A stretch of DNA of 64,000 nt from Trileptium ribeirensis (taxonomy: Eukaryota > Nematoda > Enoplea > Enoplida > Thoracostomopsidae), in the NCBI GenBank assembly GCA_030248225.1, contig JASANE010009848.1, forward strand, positions 26,338 through 90,337, written 5' to 3'. The notes beneath the pieces were generated by a model. The model did not search any database. It saw only the letters and a list, made by a program, of their open reading frames with translations, and was not told the origin of the DNA. Made by a program: the position numbers and the translations under genes. Below, piece by piece: positions 11,990-23,469 of the stretch; the first letter of the stretch is position 1, and every line of letters starts with the position of its first letter.

Positions 11990-13365
11990 TTTCACTAAAA
12001 TAGATGCAAACAAAATTTGTATGTGATATCTCGCTTTTGTGATATAAATAGCTTCAAGTTTTTTGTCATCTGTTGTTCCCCGGGTATATTATATTTCATA
12101 GATATCAGTAATGATGCAAAACATCTGTTATAATTCAATGCCCCACTTTCTGAGCAAAAAGCGAAGAAATTTGTATTGTTTCAAAAGGCGCTGGCAGGGA
12201 TATGCGATATTTAGAAATTATCGGCAAATTGTTGTCATAGACAATTCATTAAATCAGACACCACGTGAAATGTGAAACATATTTGAAATATTTCGATTTT
12301 TCAATTGAAAGTAGCAAAACGATATTAGCTACTGCTTTTACCATTTGCGTGATACAAACGGGCAATAAAATTTTGATACAAAAAATTTGTATCTTTGAAC
12401 CGGACTGATTATTTTGAAAATACCACTATAGATTTTAAATTTGGTACAAAATGCAAGCTCACAGCCATAATAATGCATTACGTTATATTGAGAACAAACT
12501 TATTCAGTAATGTCTTTCATGGGCTCGCCCGACAACTTTATATGTTTTTTATGAAGTTCACTCAGAATAATTTTGTAAAGTGAAGAACTATCTATTAAAT
12601 AACAGTAACTGTAACAGTCTATTCAGTATAACTATTTTTCAGATTTGATTTGTTTGCAATTTGATTTGATTAACCTAGTAGATTTGATTGCAACTTGAAA
12701 GTCCGTGTGACGCAATAACACCACCTTTAAAATAAAAAAAATATTGACTTGATACCGATGTCATGGTTAGCTAGTACTAATTATAGACAAACCATGTGAA
12801 GCAAAAATGATCTTGTTAAACTAACGATCTCAGCACATCTACTCAGTCATTAATGTCTTAGACGAAATCTCGATTGTCTTTAGCACATTTATAAGTAACA
12901 AGACTGACTTTATCAATGGCCTTTTGCGCAAAAAACATATTTACAGAAAAGATTGTTTTTGGATGTCATAATTTGTGCACTTTGGTGTTGTCATACTGTT
13001 TGACTGGGAAATCATACTTGATTTAACAGATAAATAAACACCACTCTAGCACAACATCAATGTTACTGACATAAAATTACTGTCTTTGTAAATAAACCAT
13101 GTAAAGTTCTGTCCCACGTAGTATGACGTATGCTAAGTAAAATGTTTCACTGACCGTTATGTTTTTAAAATTATTAAATCGTTTTCAAAATTTCCAGAAG
13201 ATACAACGGTTCACCCACGAGCGTTTGAATAAGAACTGTTATTAGTCAAGTCCTGAACTAACATAATTCATGTGAAAGTATACGTTATATTAATAATTCG
13301 CGATTTGCGCTATGCTATAAATCGATACACCAGTATATCATTTTTATCACATCTTGTAAACGCAG
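11990..13365. other. Intergenic or intronic, no gene seen
   Basis: Downstream of the gene 1 stop; includes its presumed 3' UTR. A polyadenylation-type AATAAA occurs at 12365-12370, about 375 nt after the stop, but nothing fixes the 3' end. No other structure stands out. Confidence 0.4.
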
Positions 13366-13415
13366 AGAATGGAAATTCGGAACCAAGTTTTAATTTGAAG
13401 GTGCCCAATGTGGCT
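13366..13415 (+). CDS. Candidate short exon, orphan
   Basis: A 50-nt open segment between CTTGTAAACGCAG and a consensus donor (GCT|GTAAGT). It enters in phase 1 and leaves in phase 0, encoding NGNSEPSFNLKVPNVA after the split codon. The strong donor and clean frame are the only evidence. It does not join in phase to the gene 1 terminal exon or to the candidate exon at 21133. Confidence 0.25.
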
Positions 13416-13588
13416 GTAAGTCATAGCTGTCGCACTTTAAAATCGAAAGGGGATAGCAAAATTTGTCCAAAAAATTAAAATTACAGAGAGACGTCGTACA
13501 CAGAGAATGTTGTTTTAAACAGGTTGTTAGGCGTTACAACGTAACAAAGTTGTTACGTATTTCCAGATTGTGTACCAACTCATTGTCT

Positions 13589-14180
13589 AACTAATATTTT
13601 AACACACAAGTGCGAGCATGCTCACGATGTACAGCAAGTGCACGCATTTTTATGAAGGACGCAAGACTTGATTTCAGCTGGAATATTACCGTGTGCGTAA
13701 AGTAAATTTTAAAATTATTGCTATGATATACGGCCAATACACATAAAATTGCTAGGTGCTTCTAATTTCCCAACACCTACAAATTTTCATACTTATGGTT
13801 CTAGAACACCCACAAAGTTTCTGGGAAATCTTTCATGCTCTTTTTTCCGCTTATGAAGTATATCATCCATCTATCAAGCGCCATAGTTTGGCTTTGTGTA
13901 TCGCAATTTGAAACTGTTTCAAACTAGGCTTTGAATGTGTAACAACACACCGTCGAAGTAATATTTAGACACACAAGTGCGAGCATGCTCACAATGTAGA
14001 CCAAGTAACCACATTTTTTCTATGAAGTACGCAAGGCTTGATTTCATCTGGAATATTACTGTGTGCATGAAGTAAATTATAAAATTATTGCTGGGATATA
14101 CGACAATACACATAAAATTTCTCGGTGCTTCCAATTTCGCAACACCCATTAATTTTGAAACTTAAGGTTCTATCTAACAC
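13589..14180. repeat. Direct duplication, two ~220-bp copies about 370 bp apart
   Basis: Positions 13589-13809 and 13958-14180 are clearly the same sequence, diverged by perhaps a tenth to a fifth. Both hold ACACACAAGTGCGAGCATGC, then a CTTGATTTCA(G/T)CTGGAATATTAC phrase, then ACACATAAAATT. Not coding. Two units of an old tandem or dispersed repeat. Confidence 0.8.
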
Positions 14181-14479
14181 TAAAACATCAGAAACTACAT
14201 AAACAACTGACAGATAAAGACGTTGTGAAAGTGTGCAGTAACAAATAGAGCACAACCGGAGCATCAATTTGTCATAAAAATTAAGGGTATGGAATCTGCG
14301 TAAATAACTATGGTTTCCCTACTTCGAACCGCCACCGTCTGCTTTTTGTCATTGAATATTTTAATGTTACATTTTCAGATAAAACTATTATCTGTTGTTG
14401 CAGCTTTCACATGGTACACCATTTATACGCAGTCGTATTAACTTTATGTAGCATTCACGGAGAGTTTATGTGCAGTCAC

Positions 14480-14800
14480 AGCACTTTGCGGTAAATTTTT
14501 TGAAAAAGTTGCTACAGAAACTGTACGACTTTTAGAAAAACTGCAATAAAAACTGCATCATTCTTAGAAAAGCTGCTACAAAAACTGTGTCACATTTAGG
14601 AAATGTGCTGCAGAAACTGTGTCACTTTAAAAAAACTGCTAGAGAAATCTTGTCACTTCTAGAAAAACAGCTACCTAGAAACTTAGAAAATCTGCTACCA
14701 AAACTGTGTCAATTTTTGATGAACTGTAATAAAAACTGAGTCACTTTTAAATAGAAATTGCATCAATTTTAGTTAACCTGCCAAAGAAACTGTATCATAA
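14480..14800. repeat. Degenerate ~38-bp tandem repeat
   Basis: About eight units of roughly 38 bp with consensus near CTTTTAGAAAAACTGCTACA followed by GAAACTGTGTCA. It sits directly left of the large satellite but has a different unit. Confidence 0.7.
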
Positions 14801-16900
14801 TAAGCCATGAGACTTTGTTAAGCTCAGACCATTCGTACTCGCTGTGTACATTGCTGTGGGGCAATTTTCTTAGCTCCAAAGATCTTCGATAAGCTTGGCT
14901 CATTTGTACTTGTTCTGTACATTGCTGTTAAGACAGTTTCGCAACAGCAGGGGTCTTCGTTGACTTTGGCCAATACTTGTTCTGTGCATTGTTGTCGATG
15001 CACTTTGACCCCAAGGATTTTTCTTGAACTCGTTCCATTATACACGTTCTGTACGTTGCTGTCGACACATATTCTTAGCACCACGGATCTTCTTTGAGCT
15101 TAGCCAATTCGTACTTGTTTTGCACATTGCTGTCGAGACATTTTCTTAGCGACAAAATCTCTTCCTTGGGATTGGCCTATTCGTACTAGTTCTGTGCATT
15201 GTTGTTCATACACTTTCTTAACACCAATGACCTTCTTTGAACTTAGCGCATACGTACTTTTTCTCTACATTGTTGGCGAGACATTTTTTAGCCACAAAGG
15301 TCTTAGTTGAGCTTAACCTATCCGCATTCCTTTTGTGCGGTGCTTTCGAGATAGTTTCTTAGCCCCAAGGGATCTTCTTTGAGTTTGACCATTTTTACTC
15401 GTTCTGTGCGTTACTATCGAGACATTTTCAAACCCCAAGTATCTTAATTGAGCTCGTTTCATTTATACATGTCCTGTGCATTGCTGTGGATACGCCGTCT
15501 TATCAAAAAAAAGATTTTCCTTGAGCTAAACTCATTCGTACTCTTTCTCTACATTGCTGTCGAGACATTTTCTTCGCCCTAAGTCTTCGTTCATCTGATA
15601 CAATTCTTACGCTTTCACTGCATTGCTCTCGAGACATTTTTTAGCCCCCAAGAGTCTTCCTTGAGTTTGGACCATTGGTACTTCTAGGCTTTGCTGTCCA
15701 TACAGTTTCTTAGCACCAATGATATTCGTTAAGTTCGTTCTATTCATACCAATTCTGTACATTGCTGTCAAGACATATTTTTAGCAGCAACGATCTTATT
15801 TTAGATTAGATCATTCGTACTCGTTCTGTACATTGCTGTCGGAACACTTTCTTTGCTCCAAGGAACTTCACTACGCTTGGCCCATTCGTACATGTTCTGT
15901 GCATTGCTGTCGAGACATTTTCTTAGCCACAAAGGGTCTTCCTTGAGTTTGTTCTATTCATACCCGGTCTGTGCATTGCCGTCGAGACATATTTTAGCAC
16001 CATGGATCTTCTTTCGGCTTAGCCTATGCGTACTCGTTCTGTACATTGCTGTCGATACATTTTCTTAGCTCCTAAGAGTCTTCCTTGAGTGTGGCTCAAC
16101 TGTGCTTTTGCGATTTGCTGTCCATACAGTTTCTTGGCCCCAATGATTTTCCTTGAACTCGTTCCGTTTATACACGTTCTGTACGTTGCTGTAGAGACAT
16201 ATTCTTAGCACCAAGGAACTAACTTCGTTGAGCTTAACCCATGCGTACTCATTCTGTACATTTCTGTAAAGACATTTTCTTTGCCCCAAGGATCTTCACT
16301 AAGCTTGTGCCATTCGTACATCGTCATGTGTATTGCTATAGATGAGCTTTCTTTGTACGAAGGATCTTCTTTGAGCTTAGTCCATAAGTCCTCTTCTTAA
16401 ACATTGCTGTCGACATATTTTCTTAGCACCGAGCATCTTTTTTTATCTTAGCCCATTCGTACTCATTTTATGCGGTGCTGTTGAGATATATTCTTATCAC
16501 TATGGATATTCTTTGAGTTTAGCCCTTTTCTTTCTAGTACGTACATTTCTGGCGGGACATTTTATAGCCCCAAAGATTTTCGTTGAGTTTGGCCTAATTG
16601 CATTCGTTCTGGACATTGCTGTCGTGACATTTTCTTAGCCCAAAGGATATTCGTTAAGCTTAGCCCATTCGTACCCATTTTGTACATTGCTGTCGAGACA
16701 TATTCTTAGCACCAAAGCGTCTTCCTTGAGTTTGTCCCATTCGTAATCGGTCTGTGCATTTGTGTCAATACACTTTCTGTGCACCACGGATCTCCTTTGA
16801 GCTTAGTCTATGGGTCCTCGTTCTGTACATTGCTGTCGGCACAAGCCACAAGGATTGAGCATTCGTTTATCCAATATAATTCCTACTCGTTGCGCGCGTT

Positions 16901-17049
16901 CAGGGAAGTCGCAAAAAAGTGGGCGGTCCCAGACTTTTGCTGAATTACGTGAAAAAATTAACTGATAGGTTTATAACAAAATGAATGTGAACGACCTGCC
17001 CCCACTTATTTCACGGCCTCCCACTTTTGAGGAGCCTGCGACGCCCCTG
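16901..17049 (+). mobile_element. hAT-like MITE in satellite, copy 1
   Basis: A 149-bp non-satellite insert. The left end is CAGGGAAGTCGC and the right end GCGACGCCCCTG; the second is the imperfect reverse complement of the first (10 of 12). The CAGGG..CCCTG termini and small size fit a non-autonomous hAT transposon. The flank TGTGCATT follows the right end and a diverged version (CGCGCGTT) precedes the left, consistent with an 8-bp target duplication. No coding capacity. Confidence 0.65.
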
Positions 17050-17783
17050 TGTGCATTTGAGATATTTTCATAGCACCAAGGATCTTCCTTGAGCTTAGTT
17101 TATTTATACGCATTTTGTACATTCCCGTCGGGAAATTTTGTTAGCCTCAATGATTTTCGTTGGGTTCGTCCTATTTTCATTCGTTCTGGACAATGCTGTC
17201 AAGACAAGTTTTAGCGCCAAGCATCTCCTTTGAACTTATCCCATTCGTATTCGTTGAGTTTGGCCTATTTTCATTAGTTCTGGATATAGCTGTCGCGACA
17301 TTTTTTTAGCACCAATGATCTGCTTTGAGCATAGTCCATCAATACTCATTTTCTACATTGGTATAGGGACATTTTGCTAACCCCTAGGATCTTTGTTGGG
17401 TCTGGCCTATTTTCATTCGTTCTGGACATTGCTGTCGAGACAGTTTCTTAGCCCTAGGATCTTCTTTGAGCTTAGCCTATTCGTATTCGTTTTGAACATT
17501 GCTGTGGGGACATTTTGTTAGCCACAATGATGTTCGTTGAGTTTGACCTATTTTCATAAGTTTTGGCCATTGCTGTCGAGGCACTTTCTTATCCCCAAGA
17601 ATATTCACTAAGCTTGGCCATTAGTAATCGTGCTGCGCATTGCTGTCGAGTCATTTTCTTATCCCCAAGGATCTTCGTTGACCTTACCTCATACGTGCTC
17701 GTTCTGTACAATGCTATCGAGATATTGTCGCAGCCCTAAGTGTCTTCGTTGATCTAATACAATTCTTACTCGTTCGGCGCGTT

Positions 17784-17935
17784 CACGGAAGTCGGAAAAT
17801 AGTGGGCAGCCCCTTTTGCTGATTTAAGTGAAAAAATTAACAGATGGGTTTGTAACAAAATGAATGTAAACGACCTGCCCTCCACTTATTTTTCGTCCAA
17901 CACCCTCGCTTTTGAAAAGCCTGCGACGCCTCCTG
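17784..17935 (+). mobile_element. hAT-like MITE in satellite, copy 2
   Basis: Same insert as at 16901-17049, in the same orientation and at the same point of the monomer. Termini are CACGGAAGTCGG and GCGACGCCTCCTG. The interior phrase ATGAATGTAAACGACCTGCC matches copy 1. Confidence 0.65.
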
Positions 17936-18707
17936 TGTGCATTTGCGCTTTTTCTTAGCAACACGGATATTCTTTGAACTTAGCCCATTCGTATTCATTT
18001 AATCCATTACTGTCAGGACATTTTGTTATCCTTAAGGATCTTCGTTGAGTTTGTCCTATTTTCATTCGTTCTGGACATTGCTATTGCGACATTTTATTAT
18101 CACCAGTGATCTTCTTTGAGCATAGCCCATCAATACTCATTTTCTACATTGGTGTAGGGACATTTTGCTAACCCCTAGGATCTTTGTTGAGTCTGGCCTA
18201 TTTTAATTCGTTCGGGACATTGCGGTCGAGATAGTTTCTTAGTCCCAAGGACCTCTTTTGAGCTTAGCCTATTCTTATTTGTTTTGTACATTGCTGTCGG
18301 CAAATCTTGTTAGCCCAAGGTTCTTCGTTGACTTTGGCCTATTTTCATAAGTTTTGGCCATTCCTATCGAGGCACATTCTTAGCCCAAGAATATTCGCTA
18401 AGCTTGGCCATCAATCATTCTGCACATTGCTGTCGAGTCATTTCCTTATCCCAACAGATCTTCGTTGAGCTTGGCCCATTCGTACTCTTTTGTACATTGC
18501 TGTCGCGACCCTTTCTTAGCCCAAAGCCCTCCTTGAGATGGTCCGATTCGTAATAGTTCTTTGCATTGGTGTCAATACACTTTCTGTGCACCAAGGATCT
18601 CCGTTTAGCTTAGTCTATGTGTCATCGTTCTGTACATTACTGTCGGCACAACCTCCAAAGATCGAGTATTCGTTGATCCAATACAATTCTTACTTGTTCC
18701 GCTCGTT

Positions 18708-18862
18708 CAGGGAAATCGCAAAAGAGGGAGCGGCCCTCACGTTTGCTGATTTAAGTGAAAAAATTAACTGATGGGTTTATAACAAAATGAATGTGAAAGA
18801 CCTGCCCCCACTTATTTCGCGTCCAACCCCCTCGCTTTTAAAGAGCCTGAGACGCCTTCCTG
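18708..18862 (+). mobile_element. hAT-like MITE in satellite, copy 3
   Basis: Third copy, same orientation and same monomer position. Left end CAGGGAAATCGC, right end GAGACGCCTTCCTG, interior GAATGTGAAAGACCTGCCC. Copies 1 and 3 share longer flanks (GTCGGCACAA..CCAATACAATTC type) than either shares with ordinary monomers. Confidence 0.65.
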
Positions 18863-20062
18863 TGTGTATTTGAGATAGTTCCTTAGCACCAATGATCTCC
18901 ATTAAGCTTAGCTCATTCGTACTCGTTCTGTACATTATTGACGAAACACTTTCGTAGCTGCAAAGCGTCTTCCTTGAGTTTCTCCCATTCGTAATCGTTC
19001 TACGTATTGCTGTCGATACACTTTCTCTGCACCAAGGATTTCCGTTGAGTTTGACCCAGTTGTGTTTCGTTTTGTGCATTGCTGTCCATACCCTTTTTAA
19101 GTACCATGGGTGTTCTTTGAGCTTTGCCCATTCATATATAGTCATTTTGTACATTGCTGTCGGGACATTTTGTTAGCTCCAAAGATCTTCGTTGAGTTTG
19201 GCCTATTTTATTCGTTCTGGACAATGCTGTGGAGACATTGTCTTAGCCCCAAACATCTTCTTTGAGCTTATCCCATTTGTATATACTCATTTAGTTCATT
19301 GCTGTCGGGACATTTTATTAGTCCCAAGGATCTTCGTTGAGTTTGGCCTTTTGCATTCGTTCTGGATATTGCTGTCCAGGCACTTTCCTAGCCGAAGGAT
19401 CAACACTAATCTTGGCCCATTCGTAATCGTTCTGTACATCGCCGTCGAGAGACTTCCTTGGCCCCAAGAATCTTCGTTGAGCTTACCCCATTCCCACTCC
19501 TTCTGTACATTGTAGTCGAGACATTTTCGTAGCCCAAAGGCATCTTCATTGAGTTTCGATCATTCGTACTTGATACTGTGCATTGCTGTCACTACACTTT
19601 TTAGCACCAACAGACTTCTTTGAGCTTAGCCCAGTCGTACCCTTTCTGTACATTGCTTTCGAGAGATTTTCATAGCCTTAGGGTCTTCGTTAATCTAACT
19701 ACAATTCTTACTCGTTCTATGCTTTAGTCTCTATACATTTTTTAGCTCCCAAAAATCTTCCTTGAGCTCGTTCCCTTCATAAACTTTCTATAGATTGCAG
19801 TCGGGAGATTTCCCTGGGGCACACGGATGTTCGTTGAATTTGACCTATTTGTACTCGATCTGTAGACATTGCTGTTGAGACATTTTCTTAGCCCGATAGA
19901 TCATCATTGAACTCGTTCCAGTCATACACGTTGCGCATGGCTGTCCAGCAAGGTTACTGTTGACCTTAGCCTATGGGTACTCGTTCTGTGCATTGCTGTC
20001 GGGACAAGCCCAAGGATAGCGTCTTGGTTGATGCAATACAATTTTTACCCGTTCCGTGCGTC

Positions 20063-20182
20063 CAGAAAACGCCCCCCACTTTAGCTGACCTACGTGAAAA
20101 TAAACTGATGGGATTGTAATAAAATGAATGTGAACGACCTGTCCCCACTTCTTCGGCATCTCCCCCAGTTTGCGATCCCATG
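20063..20182 (+). mobile_element. hAT-like MITE in satellite, copy 4 (shortened)
   Basis: A 120-bp version with internal losses and eroded ends (CAGAAAACGC left, GCGATCCCATG right) but the same core, AATGAATGTGAACGACCTG. It keeps TGTGCATTG on its right flank, the sequence seen in empty monomers. Confidence 0.6.
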
Positions 20183-21132
20183 TGTGCATTGCCGTCGCGA
20201 CATTTTCGTAGCGCATTTGTACTCGAGGTCATTCCTTAATACACGCTCTGTGCATTGGTGAGGAGACATTTTCTTAGCACTAGAATCTTCTTCGAGGTTA
20301 ATAAATTCGCAGCTATTTGTAGGGTACCGTCGGGACATTTTCGTAGCCTCAAGTATCTTCTTTGGCCTTAACCCATTTGTACTCGTTCTGTAATTTGCTG
20401 TCCAGACGTTTTCTTTATCCCCAAACGATCTGCGCTGAGCTAGCTCCATTTGCGTTGGTGTCGAGACATTTTGTTTAGATCCACGTGATCTTTGTTGAGT
20501 TTATGCATTGCTGTCCATACACTTTCTTAACACCAAGGACCTTCTTTGAGCTTAGATCATTAATACTCGTTCTGTACGTTAGTATCGAGACATTTCTAAG
20601 CCCCAAGGTATCTCCTTTGAATTTAGCCCATTCGTGCTCTTTCTGTACATTGCTGTCGAGTCACTTTTTAGCTAAGAGTGGCCTTCGTTGATGTAACACA
20701 ATTCTTAATCGTTCTGTGCATTGCCTTCTAGACATTTTCTTAGCCCAAACGACACGTGTTGAGCTTATCCCATTCGTACTAGGTATCTGCGTTATTCTTA
20801 CTTGTTCCAGTAAGAGACTGCTTTCGCAGTTAAAACTACAGCCGTACAGTATCGTAGGTTCGGTCATGTAAACTGCAGTTTTCTACTATTTCTAGTTTAA
20901 AAAGGCGATACAAATAAAAAATGTACACTGTAATCTGAAACATCGCGAACTCTGATTTAGGTCAGCTTTCTTGGACAGTAATATTTTATTTTATGTTAAA
21001 TTTTTCGGTTTACGTATCTGTGATATAGTTCAATTGTAAGCGACTTTAATCCTTATTGTGCAACACCTAAAGTAGATTATTTTCTTTTTGGGATTAATTA
21101 AATATATTTTCTCATTTTCACTGAATTATTAG

Positions 21133-21266
21133 CTTTTATCGACGAGCAATATAGCACTCATGGTCGCCCCGATAATCCAGCGGAACCATTTCGCCCTGAG
21201 GAGCAGCGTACTTCACGACTGCGTCCTGACGATGTATTGGATAAGTGTTTCAGGAAATTATATTAG
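21133..21266 (+). CDS. Candidate terminal exon, orphan
   Basis: After ACTGAATTATTAG an open frame in phase 1 encodes FIDEQYSTHGRPDNPAEPFR, then PEEQRTSRLRPDDVLDKCFR, then KLY and a TAG stop. G+C is higher than in its flanks and composition is protein-like (charged, Pro-rich). This makes it a good candidate for the last exon of a gene whose upstream exons I cannot place; a phase-1 donor is needed. The 6-kb satellite would then lie in its preceding intron. Family not recognised. Confidence 0.4.
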
Positions 21267-21269
21267 ATG

Positions 21270-22130
21270 TATTTTGATAAATTGTCAACAGCTTAGTATG
21301 TTATATATTTTTCCTTAATTGGTATTTTCAAGTTTAGATTTTTTTGAGCATAAATACAAATAGAAAAATCACCATGATTTTATTGGTAAAATCGACATTG
21401 ATTCTTTCAAGCCGCCTAAGCTACTTGCAGAAAACGCGCTTACAGGGTAAACAATATAGGTACAGATCCTAGGGGCGATGAGAGGGATACGCCCCCACGT
21501 GGTAATTACTGCCAAAATCCCTTAGTATAGAGACCCTATGTTCAAAACCCCAAATACTGCCCCCAAACATCGCGAATCTCATACATTTCTCAAATCCCGT
21601 GAAACTTCAGAATAAATCTGCGCCACTGATAAATAATATATCCTGTTCTTACTATTTTTACAACCTCATCTGATTGGAGCTGACAATTACGGTTCGTGAG
21701 CCGCAAAATCTGTGTGGATAGCTTTGCATTAACACGATACGTCTTTAAAATTATACTTTAGTTTTAGCAACAATTCCAATTTGAAACGACCAATAAAAAG
21801 ACGTTGCGTAGTTGATATTGCTTTTATGTTGTAAACGATCATGTGGAAAGGTCGTTATGTAACGTCACCATGATATCGTAGTTTATGGTTGTCGTCAGCG
21901 TACAGTGTTTAAGAAAAACTATGGTGCTACGGGGACTATGTATAATTTCATATGTTACGAATCTCAATAACCAACATAGCTCGCCGGAAAACGGTGTGGA
22001 CCTCCAAGATAGATCAGTTTTTAGCAACACCTTTTAGCAACATTGATAGCGTTTCGTGAAACTTCGATGCATTCCTAAACAAACTACCGCTGTTATCATT
22101 GAAAATATCTGTAGTTTATCAAAATCGGAA
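21270..22130. other. Non-coding, no gene seen
   Basis: AT-rich sequence with a short GC-rich patch at 21465-21510 and many short C-runs to 21570. No exon, RNA gene or clear element end. Confidence 0.5.
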
Positions 22131-22960
22131 AAAATAATTTTAGCTTCCAGACCATTTGGGGTAATTTGGGATATGCCGAGAACTCATTTCGAGAGCATTG
22201 CGTAAAGGAGCGTTGACCAACTCTCCCACCATTACGTCCGTCCTTGTGGTGCCATCACGAAAATGTATTGAATCAGGTTTGAAAAATGTCGGAGAAATAG
22301 CTAAATTAAACTTCAAAATATTTAAACATGATGGAAGCACACGATGTCGTTGAATGTGTTGCGTGGACAGTTTAAAAAAACTTCCACCACAACGGCTAAG
22401 GCAATAAAGAAATTTTGGGTATTTTACTTTGTCCTCCAAGCCAAAATTGGTCAGTTTCGAAGATACAGCGATAATTTTGATACCACTCGGCTCAGCTCGG
22501 CGAACTGGTTCAGAAAATATATTTCGACGAGTTATACGCTAAAAGTTTTTATTGACTTTTTAGGTTTCTAACGGTGCCTAATATTTTCGAAAAACATTTT
22601 CTCGATAAATGTATAATTTTATATATCATTCGAACTGCGTTGACGAGCTCAGTTGAATAGTGGTACTGTCAGAAGGTTGAATCGTTTTGCGATTTAGATA
22701 AATCTTAATACCAAAGCTAAGCCTTAACTTAAACTTACGTCGTTATAAACCAACAATTGCGTTACGTTGATTTCACCAGCATTCGACGCAGCTCGTCAAT
22801 GCAGTTATAATGATGTGTAAAATTCTACAAGAATGTTTCAAAAATTTTGGATAAAAAGGGAACGTTTAAAAATATTTTGTTTTAAAACTGGCTGAAATGG
22901 ATATTTTCTGAATCAACTCGACGATCTGAGTGGAATGATCTCAAAATATTCGATAGATTT
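22130..22960. repeat. Ancient dispersed repeat, copy 2
   Basis: Diverged relative of 5030-5700, sharing a GATACAGCGATAATTTTGAT phrase, ATTCGAACTGCGTTGACG, AAGCTAAGCCTTAACTTAAA and a later TTTCAAAAATTTTGG. The minus-strand frame at 22140-22439 lies in its left part and I do not treat it as a gene. Confidence 0.45.
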
Positions 22961-23189
22961 TCAAAGTTGATCAATTTTGGCCTGCCGGCCCACAGAAAAG
23001 ACCCCAATTTTAGAATACACGGATTCGTAGTTTGACTGTTCGGTGCATAGAAAAGTGGATAACAGCCTGGACATCGTTTGCAATTATTGAGCAACAATGG
23101 TGATTGTCCTGAACATCAAAGATAAAACTTATATATAAGCACACATGGGCGAGCTCCGAAGTTCCACGGGATAACGGGTGCAACGGGTG

Positions 23190-23440
23190 AGGTCGACGCA
23201 AGGAGGATTAGGGTGTTCGCGGGGAGGGGGAGATCGTCAGGAGGATGAATTTTTTGGAAATCTTTTGGAACTCAAAATTTCAAAGTTTTTTAGCAGTTGT
23301 TTTACCTATTTTGCAACGACTTTTTCCAATTTGCTTCATTTTTTTAATTTCGCCCAATTTTTGCTCATTTTTTCCAAATTTTGCCTATTTTTCGGAAATT
23401 TTTAGGCGCAGTTGGAGTGCACGGGTGGAGGTGGGGAGTG
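23190..23440. repeat. GC-rich block with TTTGCCCAATTTTT-type units
   Basis: GGGTGTTCGCGGGGAGGGGG is followed by pyrimidine-rich units such as TTTTTTAATTTCGCCCAATT and CAAATTTTGCC, then another GC-rich piece (GTGGAGGTGGGGAGTGGGGG). It belongs to the family noted at 6040-6240. Confidence 0.55.
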
Positions 23441-23469
23441 GGGGTTTGTGTGGAGCTTAAGAGGTATTA

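Larger units (their letters stand above)
14815..20800. repeat. Six-kb degenerate satellite, ~71-bp monomer
   Basis: The block is built almost entirely of diverged monomers of about 71 bp. Their landmarks in order are CATTCGTACTCGTTCTGTAC, ATTGCTGTCGAGACATTTTC, TTAGCCCCAAGGATCTTCGT and TGAGCTTAGCC. Length over unit size gives on the order of 80 copies. Monomer variants (for example TTTTCATTCGTTCTGGACATT and the CTAATACAATTCTTACTCG type) recur in a pattern suggesting a higher-order unit of roughly 0.9 kb between 16.8 and 18.9 kb. Open frames across it on both strands are by-products of the repeat. It probably lies in intron or intergenic sequence upstream of the candidate exon at 21133. Confidence 0.95.

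Noticed and set aside
14824..20867. Many frames of 60-125 codons on both strands in the satellite
   Set aside because: They follow monomer phase and recur unit by unit; a degenerate satellite gives such frames without coding.
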